In this document: positions 1-5,464 of the stretch, piece after piece
Position numbering within the stretch: the first letter of the stretch is position 1
Layout of the letters: every line of letters starts with the position of its first letter
From: Betaproteobacteria bacterium
GTDB lineage: Bacteria > Pseudomonadota > Gammaproteobacteria > Burkholderiales > SG8-39
Direction of reading: 5' to 3'
Assembly (NCBI GenBank): GCA_016867955.1
Contig: VGIE01000115.1
Location: forward strand, 1 to 7,062
Length of the DNA: 7,062 bases
The notes under the pieces: model-generated
What the model was told of the DNA's origin: nothing
The model's input: only the letters and a program-made list of their open reading frames with translations
Databases searched by the model: none
Made by a program: the position numbers and the translations under genes

Positions 1-50
1 GCGAGGCTTGCGGGGGAGGCCCGGAACGCGGGGGTCGGAACGGGAGTCAT
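1..50 (-). CDS. Possible N-terminus of a leftward gene, cut by the window edge
   Basis: Reading leftward from an ATG at 50-48, the frame stays open to the window edge and gives 17 codons (MTPVPTPAFRASPASLA). Third codon positions are mostly G or C, as in the real genes of this window. A promoter-like pair (CTGGCA, 17 bp, TACAAT) lies just upstream, with its -10 box 9 bp before the ATG. I do not recognise the protein; too little is present to assign a family or a function. It could also be a chance open frame in GC-rich DNA. No Shine-Dalgarno sequence is seen before the ATG. Confidence 0.35.
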   Translation of the reverse strand, partial: MTPVPTPAFRASPASL

Positions 51-59
51 GTCTAGGTG

Positions 60-88
60 ATTGTAGGGCTGCCGGGGGCGGCTGCCAG
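60..88 (-). promoter_or_regulatory. Candidate leftward sigma-70-type promoter
   Basis: On the minus strand, CTGGCA (4 of 6 matches to TTGACA, at 88-83) and TACAAT (5 of 6 matches to TATAAT, at 65-60) are separated by exactly 17 bp. Transcription would start near 53, only two or three bases before the ATG at 50. It is supported only by these matches. Confidence 0.35.
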
Positions 89-427
89 CCAGTGGCGTGG
101 CCTGTCGGATGAGTTTCAGGAATCTGCTTATATTACAGGCACTTTGCCTTGCTTGCCCGGGACCCATTCGGGCGCGCGCCGGTCAAATCCGTCGCTGCTG
201 TCGACGGTTTCGCCTGGTGGCGGCCAGACTCGCCGGCGGCGCCCGGCGACCACCGAGGACCATGCGTGTGCACCGCTGCGGAAGTTTCAAGTGGTTGAAT
301 TCCCGAGAATGCTTTCAGTTATTCCGGGCGTCCTTGCGTCGCCTGGCGGAGAAGAAAACCACCACATTGGGCGGCGCTTGAAGCGTGCAGCGCTGGCGCG
401 TGCCGAGACCAACGGGGTGAACACGGC
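66..427. other. Intergenic stretch with no recognisable gene
   Basis: All three forward frames and the reverse frames were read here. Short open frames exist, but none gives a protein that I recognise, and their composition (runs of Arg, Pro and Ala) is what non-coding GC-rich DNA yields. A small AT-rich patch lies at 121-137, flanked by a 6-bp inverted repeat (GCCTGT at 100-105, ACAGGC at 135-140). No Fur-like box was seen, although the following remnant belongs to an iron-linked family. No mobile-element ends were recognised. Confidence 0.5.
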
Positions 428-751
428 ATGATCATTGTCGTTGACGGCCTGCTCGTCCAGGCGGAGATCGCGGCGCTGAATCGCGGCCTCGCGGCCATCC
501 GGTTTGGCGACGGCTTCATCCGTGCCGGTCCAGGCGCGCGTGAATCGAAGAATCATCTGCGGATCGGCGCCGAAACCGCGCCGCTTGCGCGCCCGCTGAT
601 CGAGGCCGTGGTAAAGGCGGTCGATCGAAGCCCGTTGTTCTTTGCCGCCACATTGGAGCACGCACAGTCCCGGACGCGAACCGCGGCGCTGTGCAGACGG
701 AATCGACCGTGCTTTATCCATCCCCGAACCCGGACGGCCAGCGGCTCGTGA
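428..751 (+). pseudogene. Truncated PKHD-type Fe(II)/2-oxoglutarate hydroxylase (YbiX/PiuC family) remnant
   Basis: The first 76 residues (428-655) read like the N-terminal part of PKHD-type hydroxylases. Residues 1-10 match the usual start, DG and AG occur at 28-29 and 33-34, SKNHL lies at 40-44, and the arm ends in RSPLFFAATL at 67-76. In intact members (about 225 residues) this arm precedes the iron-binding HxD...H jelly-roll domain and the 2-oxoglutarate-binding Arg. Here similarity stops at about 655 and 31 unrelated residues follow to a stop at 751; none of the catalytic motifs appears in any frame downstream. The start looks genuine: GGGGTGA at 414-420 is a plausible ribosome binding site 7 bp before the ATG. 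Members often accompany TonB-dependent siderophore receptors, but none is seen here. I infer a 3'-deleted, non-functional gene. The family call rests on recalled motifs. Confidence 0.6.
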
Positions 752-1035
752 CAGAACCCGAGGAATCCCTGCGCGAGAGCGCCCCTGTCGCATCCGGGCT
801 GGCGCAGCGCCTCTGCGGCACGGCACCGGCCGGCGGCGAGCGTGCCTGGAATCACTGGCAGTACCCGCAGCTGATCGATCTGGTCACCACGCCGGTGCAC
901 GAGTCGAAGTGCCAGGCGCGCTTGTGCTGGGGCGCATTCGCGGCCCGCCGCGGCGCCCTTGGGCGGGGCAACTCTGGGTGTGCGCGCACAGAGCCTCGGT
1001 GACGGCGGGCCGGGGGGTGCGATCAAGGCAATGAT
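752..1035. other. Non-coding or decayed stretch between the hydroxylase remnant and tRNA-Met
   Basis: Overlapping open frames cross this stretch on both strands, but none resembles a known family and none continues the hydroxylase. It contains a perfect 12-bp palindrome (TGTGCGCGCACA, 979-990) flanked by CTC at 972-974 and GAG at 991-993, about 45 bp beyond the 3' end of the tRNA gene. It has no T-run on either strand, so it is not a standard terminator. The stretch is best described as decayed or spacer DNA. Confidence 0.5.
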
Positions 1036-1112
1036 TGGTGGCGAATCCGTGATTCGAACACGGGACCTGCGGATTATGATTCCGTCGCTCTAACCAGCTG
1101 AGCTAATTCGCC
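1036..1112 (-). tRNA. tRNA-Met (anticodon CAU), elongator type
   Basis: The minus strand folds as a full 77-nt cloverleaf. It has a 7-bp acceptor stem (GGCGAAU with AUUCGCC), a D arm with GCUC and GAGC, an anticodon loop AUCAUAA, a T arm (CCGUG, UUCGAAU, CACGG), a discriminator A and an encoded CCA. The anticodon CAU is at 1078-1076. A CAU anticodon fits initiator Met, elongator Met or the lysidine-modified Ile2. The paired first acceptor position argues against bacterial initiator, which has an unpaired 1-72. G4-C69 and A5-U68 lack the C4-G69 and C5-G68 pairs described for TilS recognition, so elongator Met is most likely. In the anticodon stem, A27 faces C43, leaving four pairs. It has its own promoter immediately upstream. 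Confidence 0.9.
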
Positions 1113-1126
1113 AAGCGAGGCGGCGG

Positions 1127-1155
1127 ATTATCGTTTTGCGTCCGATACTTGTCAA
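1127..1155 (-). promoter_or_regulatory. Strong sigma-70-type promoter of the tRNA-Met gene
   Basis: On the minus strand, a perfect TTGACA (1155-1150) and GATAAT (1132-1127, 5 of 6 matches) are separated by exactly 17 bp. The -10 box ends 14 bp before the tRNA 5' end, so transcription would start about eight bases ahead of it. The bases after the -10 are CCGCCGCC. A GC-rich discriminator of this kind is typical of stable-RNA promoters under stringent (ppGpp) control; such control here is inferred. The promoter also occupies the region into which the ubiH frame could be extended, supporting the later start at 1232. Confidence 0.78.
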
Positions 1156-1218
1156 GGAAAGGCGGGACTATTGCCGGTCCTGGGACGGGTTGGGCCGAAG
1201 GTCTTGCGATGGGAAGAA

Positions 1219-1224
1219 TACAAT
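1219..1224 (+). promoter_or_regulatory. Possible -10 box of the ubiH-family gene
   Basis: TACAAT (5 of 6 matches) lies 7 bp before the ATG at 1232. No convincing -35 hexamer occurs 16-18 bp upstream. If the box is used, the transcript would begin at or next to the start codon. This is weak support on its own, but the spacing resembles that seen before apaG. Confidence 0.3.
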
Positions 1225-1231
1225 CCCTGCC

Positions 1232-2470
1232 ATGACACGCAGGACAGACATTCTCATCGTCGGCGGCGGGTTGGTGGGCGCCAGCCTCGCGCTGGCGCTG
1301 CGCGGCTCGCCGTGGCACATGGCGCTCGCTGAAGCGCGGCCTGTGGAGCCGCCACCCGCGCCGTCGGAGTGGGATGTGCGCATGTATGCCATCTCGCCCG
1401 CCTCGCGTGCCTTCCTCGAGGGGCTCGGCATTTGGCAGCGGCTCGATGAGGAGCGCATCGCTCCGGTGCAGGCCATGCGCGTGCGCGGCGACCGGCGTTC
1501 AACGCTGGATTTCTCCGCGCATGACAGCGGCGTGGCGGCCCTGGCGTGGATCGTCGAATCGGGGGCGCTGGCGCGCGCGCTGTGGGCCGCGCTCGAGCAC
1601 CAGCCCCGGCTCGAGCTGCTGTGCCCGGCGGTGCCGCAGGCGCTCGACGCTTCGGCCGACGACCTGCGCGTGAACCTGAGCGGTGGGCGCGCGATCGTGG
1701 CACGCCTGGTGGTCGGCGCCGATGGCGCGCGTTCCTTCGTGCGTACGGCCGCAGGCATCGACGCCGAGCCCGTGCCGTACGGGCAGAGCGGCGTGGTGGC
1801 CAACTTCGCCTGCGAGCATCCGCACCGCTCGATTGCTTCGCAATGGTTCCGCGACGATGGCGTGCTGGCCTGGCTGCCGTTGCCGGGCGAGCGCATCTCC
1901 ATGGTCTGGTCGGCGCCACAGGCGCATGCCGAGGAACTCCTGGCGCTGCCGGACGAGGCCTTGTGCGCGCGCGTGGCGGCCGCGGGCGGCCATGCCCTGG
2001 GTGACCTGCGCCTGATCACGCGGCCGGCCGCCTTTCCGCTCGCCATGCTGAAGGCGCGATCGCTGATCTCGCAGCGCGTCGCCCTGATCGGCGATGCCGC
2101 GCATGTCGTGCATCCGCTGGCCGGGCAGGGCGTGAACCTGGGGTTCGGCGACGCGCAGGCGCTGGCAGACGTTCTCGGCGAGGCGGCCAACGCGCGCCGC
2201 GACGCGGATCCTGGCGCGCGCCTCCTCCTGCGCTGCTACGAGCGCAAGCGGGCGGAGCATATACTGGCCATGCGCTGGACCACCGACGGATTGGCGCGCC
2301 TGTTTGCCAGCCGCGCGCCGGGGGCGCAGGCGGTGCGCAACCTGGGCATGAACGTGGTCGACCGGCTGCCCCTGCTGAAGAACCTGCTGGTGTCGCAAGC
2401 GATCGCGGGAGGGCTGCCGTCGCAGGCTGCGGCGCAACGCGGTTGGCGGGCATCGGGCCTGAAGCGCTGA
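1232..2470 (+). CDS. UbiH/UbiF/VisC/COQ6-family FAD-dependent monooxygenase
   Basis: This 412-residue flavoprotein hydroxylase most likely adds a hydroxyl group to the ring of a ubiquinone precursor, using O2 and a reduced cofactor, at the inner face of the cytoplasmic membrane. The Rossmann FAD-binding motif GGGLVG is at 11-16. The family block DVRMYAISPASR...LGIW spans 48-68. The second FAD/NAD(P)H motif VVGADG is at 160-165. The GD motif is at 287-288, continuing as DAAHVVHPLAGQGVNLG (288-304), the strongest signature of this aromatic hydroxylase family. The start at 1232 places the dinucleotide fold at the usual distance from the N-terminus; the frame is open from 1136, but that extension runs through the tRNA promoter. 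No Shine-Dalgarno sequence is visible. dsbC follows after 28 bp, suggesting co-transcription. Which ring position (C1, C5 or C6) is hydroxylated cannot be read from sequence alone, so no specific symbol is given. Confidence 0.9.
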   Translation: MTRRTDILIVGGGLVGASLALALRGSPWHMALAEARPVEPPPAPSEWDVRMYAISPASRAFLEGLGIWQRLDEERIAPVQAMRVRGDRRSTLDFSAHDSGVAALAWIVESGALARALWAALEHQPRLELLCPAVPQALDASADDLRVNLSGGRAIVARLVVGADGARSFVRTAAGIDAEPVPYGQSGVVANFACEHPHRSIASQWFRDDGVLAWLPLPGERISMVWSAPQAHAEELLALPDEALCARVAAAGGHALGDLRLITRPAAFPLAMLKARSLISQRVALIGDAAHVVHPLAGQGVNLGFGDAQALADVLGEAANARRDADPGARLLLRCYERKRAEHILAMRWTTDGLARLFASRAPGAQAVRNLGMNVVDRLPLLKNLLVSQAIAGGLPSQAAAQRGWRASGLKR

Positions 2471-2498
2471 GAAAGTACACCGGAACACAGGAACACCC

Positions 2499-3254
2499 AT
2501 GCAGAAACCGAAACGAAGCGCGATCTTCCAGGCTTTCGCGGCCGCCCTTGCCGCACTGACCCTCTGCCTGACGGCCGGAAACGGGCAGGCCCTGGCACAG
2601 GAAGCGCAGATCAAGCGCACCATCGAGGGCCGCTACGGCGTCAAGGTCGAGGGCGTCACGCGCACGCCCTATGCGGGCCTGTACGAAGTGGTGGTCGCCG
2701 GCGACGAACGCAGCATCATCTATGCCGACGAGAAGGCGTCCTTTCTGTTCAGCGGACAGGTGGTGGACATAAGGACCCGCCGCAATCGCACCCAGGAACG
2801 GCTCGACAAGCTGGCCGTGATCAAGTTCGACGAGCTGCCGCTGGACATCGCCATCAGGCAGGTGCGTGGCAATGGCAGGCGCGTCGTGGCGATGTTCTCC
2901 GACCCGTACTGCGGATTCTGCAAGCAGCTCGACCAGCAACTGGTGAAGATGGACGACGTCACCATCTACACCTTCCTCTACCCGATCCTGCGCAAGGAGG
3001 AGTCGCCGGAGATATCGGCGCGCATCTGGTGCGCACCGGACCGTGCCAAGGCCTACATCGACCTGATGGTGCACAACCGCCAGCCGCCGAAGGTCGCGGG
3101 CTGCACGGCGCCCGTCGACAAGTGGCTGGCGCTGGGCGAGAAGCTGAACGTGCGCGCAACGCCGGTGAGTTACGTGGCCAGCGGCGCGCGCATCGTCGGC
3201 GCGCGCTTCGACGAGCTGCAGCGCGCCATGGATGAGGCGTCCAAGGGCCCCTGA
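2499..3254 (+). CDS. dsbC: DsbC-family periplasmic thiol:disulfide isomerase
   Basis: This 251-residue secreted protein resembles DsbC, which rearranges wrong disulfides in periplasmic proteins as a V-shaped dimer kept reduced by DsbD. A signal peptide is clear: basic residues at 3-6, a hydrophobic core at about 8-26 and a probable cut after ALA at 31-33. The N-terminal dimerisation domain follows (about 34-95), then a linker helix and a thioredoxin fold. The active site is CGFC at 138-141 (E. coli DsbC has CGYC). A cis-proline loop is present (ATPV, within VRATPVSYV). Two further cysteines, 178 in IWC and 202 in AGC, match the structural disulfide pair of DsbC. AGGAA at 2489-2493 is a good ribosome binding site 5 bp before the ATG. 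The gene follows the ubiH-like gene closely and probably shares its transcript. DsbG is less likely, given the overall motif layout. Confidence 0.9.
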   Translation: MQKPKRSAIFQAFAAALAALTLCLTAGNGQALAQEAQIKRTIEGRYGVKVEGVTRTPYAGLYEVVVAGDERSIIYADEKASFLFSGQVVDIRTRRNRTQERLDKLAVIKFDELPLDIAIRQVRGNGRRVVAMFSDPYCGFCKQLDQQLVKMDDVTIYTFLYPILRKEESPEISARIWCAPDRAKAYIDLMVHNRQPPKVAGCTAPVDKWLALGEKLNVRATPVSYVASGARIVGARFDELQRAMDEASKGP

Positions 3255-3277
3255 TCCTGCGCGAAGGGCGCGGGCTG

Positions 3278-3295
3278 CGCGGCGACCGTGCCGCG
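3278..3295. terminator. GC-rich hairpin between convergent dsbC and mltA
   Basis: A perfect 6-bp stem (CGCGGC at 3278-3283, GCCGCG at 3290-3295) with a 6-base loop lies in the 69-bp gap between two converging genes. A second short hairpin (GGGG and CCCC around ACGTG, 3301-3313) follows. Neither is followed by a T-run, so termination is inferred from position and GC-rich pairing only. Confidence 0.3.
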
Positions 3296-3323
3296 ACCAA
3301 GGGGACGTGCCCCACGACCCCAT

Positions 3324-4598
3324 TCAGTTTGCCGGCAGCGGAAATCCCTTCGGCAGCAGCACCCACATGCGCAGTGGTTGGCGCATGCGCCCGGCCAGCG
3401 CCCCGGCCTCGGCGCCAAAGCCCCAGAAATAGTCGGCACGCACCGGGCCGCGAATGGCGCCCCCGGTGTCCTGCGCGATCACCAGCCGCTCCAGGCGCGC
3501 CTCCGAATTCGGGTAAGTGGTGGCGAGGAAGACCGGCGCGCCCAGCGGCGTGTAGCGCGGGTCGACGGCGATCGAGCGCTCGGGCGTGAGCGGCACGCCC
3601 TGTGCGCCGGGCGGCCCAATCGATGGATCGCTGACCTGCAGTTCACGGAAGAACACGTAGCTCGGGTTCTGTGCCAGCAATTCCTCGACGCGCGTCGGAT
3701 TGGCCAGCGCCCAGGCCTTGATGCCCTGCATGGTGGCTTCGCCGGGCCTGAGTTCGCCGCGGTCGAGCAGCCAGCGCCCGATCGACTGGTAGGGGTGGCC
3801 GTTCTGGTCGGCATAGTTCAGCCGCAGGGTTTCGCCAGAGTCGAGCTGGATGCGACCCGAACCCTGCACCTCGAGGAAAAAGGCCTCGACGTGGTCGTCC
3901 ACCCACACCAGTTCCTTGCCCGCCACCGGCGCCATGCCGCGCTCGATCTCGGCGCGCGACCAGTAGGGCACCACGCGGCGCCCCTCCACCCGCCCGCGCA
4001 GGCGCATGTTCCTCAGGTCCGGGTTCACCGAAATGAGGTCGATCACCAGCAGGTCCTCCGGCGGCGCATACAGCGCATGCAGGTAGGGTGCCCGGCGCGT
4101 GCGGCTGCCGCGCAGCAGCGGCTCGTAGTAGCCGGTGGCAAGGCCCTGCGTGTTGCCTTGGGGCGTGGACAGGCGATAGGCAACGAACCGGGACTCGAAA
4201 TAGGCGCGCACGGCGGTGAGTTCCGGCGTCGCTGTGCCGGGCGCGAGCTTCGCCGCTTCGTTGCAGGCAGACTGCCAGAGCGCCTGGAAGCGCAGCGCGT
4301 GGCAGGACGCGCGGAAGGCGCCCCATGCGGCGGCCAGGTTGTCCGTGGACCAGCCCGGCAGCGCGTCGAAGCCGACCGCCTCGAATACCGGGACCTTCAC
4401 CAGGGGCGGTTCGGGTTTCGGTGGCGGGCAGACCGGACAGGCCGGGCACTGCAGGCGGGTGGGGGCGGCGGCGGGTGCGGGACACTGCGCGACGGCGGCG
4501 GGTTCGGGCTTTTGCAGCTGCGCACAGGCGCCCAAGAGCAGCCAGAGCAGCAGCGCGGCGTGGCGCGACGCGCGCGCGGTGGCGGGGCGACGCATCAT
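3324..4598 (-). CDS. mltA: Membrane-bound lytic murein transglycosylase A (MltA), lipoprotein
   Basis: MltA cleaves the MurNAc-GlcNAc bond of peptidoglycan and forms 1,6-anhydromuropeptides; it is anchored in the outer membrane. The start chosen (4598) gives 424 residues: an Arg-rich tip, a hydrophobic stretch and a lipobox LGAC whose Cys is residue 25. The frame is also open from an ATG at 4640, which would add 14 residues and push the signal peptide inward; 4595 is a near-equal alternative. After the lipid anchor comes a Pro-rich linker with four cysteines (39, 51, 54, 57). The MltA barrel domain follows, including TGYYEP and VEAFFLEVQGSGR. The C-terminal 3D domain has its conserved aspartates in AVDPRY (D346), AQDTGGAIRG (D377) and RADYFWG (D389). 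D377, in DTGGAI, is the likely catalytic acid by family analogy. apaG lies 173 bp upstream on the same strand. Confidence 0.93.
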   Translation of the reverse strand: MMRRPATARASRHAALLLWLLLGACAQLQKPEPAAVAQCPAPAAAPTRLQCPACPVCPPPKPEPPLVKVPVFEAVGFDALPGWSTDNLAAAWGAFRASCHALRFQALWQSACNEAAKLAPGTATPELTAVRAYFESRFVAYRLSTPQGNTQGLATGYYEPLLRGSRTRRAPYLHALYAPPEDLLVIDLISVNPDLRNMRLRGRVEGRRVVPYWSRAEIERGMAPVAGKELVWVDDHVEAFFLEVQGSGRIQLDSGETLRLNYADQNGHPYQSIGRWLLDRGELRPGEATMQGIKAWALANPTRVEELLAQNPSYVFFRELQVSDPSIGPPGAQGVPLTPERSIAVDPRYTPLGAPVFLATTYPNSEARLERLVIAQDTGGAIRGPVRADYFWGFGAEAGALAGRMRQPLRMWVLLPKGFPLPAN

Positions 4599-4771
4599 GG
4601 CAGATGAAAGAATGTCGCGGAAGCGGGTGGGCTCATGCATGCGGATCCCGGATTCCGATCCCGGCGCCGCGCCGCGGCGCGGTCATGCGTAACCCGCTGC
4701 AAAGTGAATTTCGCAACGGCCTGGCATTGCGGAGCAGGAGGGGATGTCTTCCCTCACCGGGAACGAGGTTC
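4599..4771. repeat. apaG-mltA spacer with several short palindromes
   Basis: This 173-bp spacer is rich in small symmetric elements. There is a perfect 16-bp palindrome at 4667-4682, centred on GC|GC. Two direct copies of GATCCCGG start at 4644 and 4657, with a GGATTCC between them. A stem (4738-4744 with 4749-4755, loop TGTC) starts about 17 bases past the apaG stop and may help end or process the apaG transcript; it has one G-U pair on the plus strand, which becomes an A-C mismatch in the apaG transcript. No T-run follows. No convincing mltA promoter was found, so mltA may depend partly on apaG transcription. Confidence 0.45.
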
Positions 4772-5155
4772 TCAGTGCAGCACGCGCGGCGCGGCCAGCG
4801 TGAACTCGGGGATGTTGGCCACGAACTGGGTGCCGTCCTCGGCCACCATCTGGTAGCTGCCGCGCATCGTGCCGACGGCGGTGGCGATCGCGGTGCCGCT
4901 GGTGTACTCGAACTTCTCGCCGGGCTTGAGCAGCGGTTGTGCGCCGACCACGCCCAGTCCCCGCACTTCCTGCCTCTCGCCGTTGGCATCCGCAATCACC
5001 CAGTGCCGCGAAATCAGCTGCGCGGGAATGCTGCCGGTGTTGAGGATGGTGATGGTGTACGCAAACACGAAGCGGCCATTGGCCTCGTCCGATTGATCCG
5101 GCACGAACTGTGTCCTGGAGGTGACGGTGATCTCGTAACGCTTGCTGTCGGCCAT
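4772..5155 (-). CDS. apaG: ApaG domain protein (Co2+/Mg2+ efflux-associated, DUF525)
   Basis: This 127-residue protein matches ApaG in size (about 125 residues in E. coli) and pattern. ApaG forms a compact beta-sandwich of fibronectin-III type and has been linked to Co2+ and Mg2+ tolerance; its molecular role is unclear. The glycine-rich motif GLGVVG is at 66-71 inside EVRGLGVVGAQPLL, preceded by SRHW (49-52) and followed by PGEKFEYTSG (78-87) and MRGSYQM (97-103), all family hallmarks. The frame is open upstream to 5371, but the 72 extra residues do not resemble the family and would cover the promoter, so 5155 is chosen. There is no clear Shine-Dalgarno sequence. The -10 box lies six bases before the ATG, so the mRNA may be leaderless. 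It is divergent from rpe and upstream of mltA. Confidence 0.93.
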   Translation of the reverse strand: MADSKRYEITVTSRTQFVPDQSDEANGRFVFAYTITILNTGSIPAQLISRHWVIADANGERQEVRGLGVVGAQPLLKPGEKFEYTSGTAIATAVGTMRGSYQMVAEDGTQFVANIPEFTLAAPRVLH

Positions 5156-5161
5156 CCCCGC

Positions 5162-5190
5162 ATTGCACACGAAATCCGCAGGGCTGACAA
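5162..5190 (-). promoter_or_regulatory. Candidate apaG promoter, giving a leaderless mRNA
   Basis: On the minus strand, TTGTCA (5190-5185, 5 of 6 matches) and TGCAAT (5167-5162, 4 of 6) are separated by exactly 17 bp. Only GCGGGG lies between the -10 box and the apaG ATG, so transcription would start on or next to the start codon. The evidence is limited to hexamer matches and spacing. Confidence 0.45.
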
Positions 5191-5261
5191 GCCAGATGCG
5201 CCGAACGTGCACGATTGGCGCCCGGAATGCGGGGGAGTTCGAGGGGGGCATTCCCATCGAT

Positions 5262-5282
5262 GGTGTTGGCGACGCCAACGCC
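5262..5282. repeat. Dyad symmetry between the apaG and rpe promoters
   Basis: A 9-bp inverted repeat (GGTGTTGGC at 5262-5270, GCCAACGCC at 5274-5282, one G-T pair) surrounds a 3-bp centre. It lies upstream of both divergent candidate promoters, about 70 bp from the apaG -35 and 35 bp from the rpe -35. The position suits a regulator binding site for the divergent pair, but no regulator is identified and a chance GC-rich dyad is possible. Confidence 0.4.
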
Positions 5283-5316
5283 CCGGCCGTTCCGTGCGAA
5301 AGTCGGCGCGGCGAGG

Positions 5317-5345
5317 GTGCCAAACCGACGGCCCGCCGGTACAAT
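5317..5345 (+). promoter_or_regulatory. Candidate rpe promoter
   Basis: GTGCCA (5317-5322, 4 of 6 matches) and TACAAT (5340-5345, 5 of 6) are separated by 17 bp. Transcription would start near 5352, giving rpe a leader of about 110 bases. A competing -10-like box, TATGAT at 5421-5426, has no matching -35. Confidence 0.35.
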
Positions 5346-5412
5346 GACAAGGCACGGGTGCATTCCTGCACTGCAACCGATCGAACCGAAGCACTGACGA
5401 CGGATTTTCCGG

Positions 5413-5434
5413 CCGGCGCTTATGATGGCGCCGG
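5413..5434 (+). repeat. Inverted repeat around TATGAT in the rpe leader
   Basis: CCGGCGC (5413-5419) and GCGCCGG (5428-5434) form a perfect 7-bp inverted repeat with an 8-base centre that contains TATGAT. If transcription starts near 5352, it would be a stable hairpin about 30 bases before the rpe start. If TATGAT is itself a -10 box, the arms would flank it. Either use is inference. Confidence 0.4.
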
Positions 5435-5464
5435 ATGCGGTTGCCGTCCCGGACTGCCAACTGG

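Noticed and set aside
972..993. Hairpin as an intrinsic terminator of the tRNA gene
   Set aside because: The 12-bp palindrome is perfect but has no T-run on the minus strand and is about 45 bp from the tRNA end.
691..1002. Frame containing VLYPS, resembling the LYPS block near the C-terminus of PKHD hydroxylases
   Set aside because: Only five residues match; the expected following His and the downstream WxQS block are absent, so I did not treat it as a displaced hydroxylase end.
287..1026. Overlapping leftward open frames across the left region
   Set aside because: They give Arg- and Ala-rich sequence with no recognised motif and overlap the hydroxylase remnant on the other strand; no promoter or ribosome binding site supports them.
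1036..1112. tRNA-Ile2 (lysidine-modified CAU) identity
   Set aside because: The C4-G69 and C5-G68 pairs used by TilS are missing, and A5-U68 matches elongator Met; it is kept as a minor alternative only.
1136..1231. N-terminal extension of the ubiH-like protein
   Set aside because: The 32 extra residues are not family-like, move the FAD motif away from the N-terminus and overlap the tRNA promoter.
2016..3323. 435-residue open frame antisense to ubiH and dsbC
   Set aside because: It runs opposite two genes with clear family motifs, its translation is Arg/Ala-rich without any recognised domain, and long antisense frames are expected in DNA this GC-rich.
3288..4607. 439-residue plus-strand open frame opposite mltA
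   Set aside because: The minus strand encodes a complete MltA with lipobox and 3D domain. The plus-strand product is low-complexity and rich in Arg, Gly and His, as a shadow frame would be.
5156..5371. 72-residue extension of ApaG
   Set aside because: It would make ApaG far longer than the family and would put the candidate promoter inside the gene.
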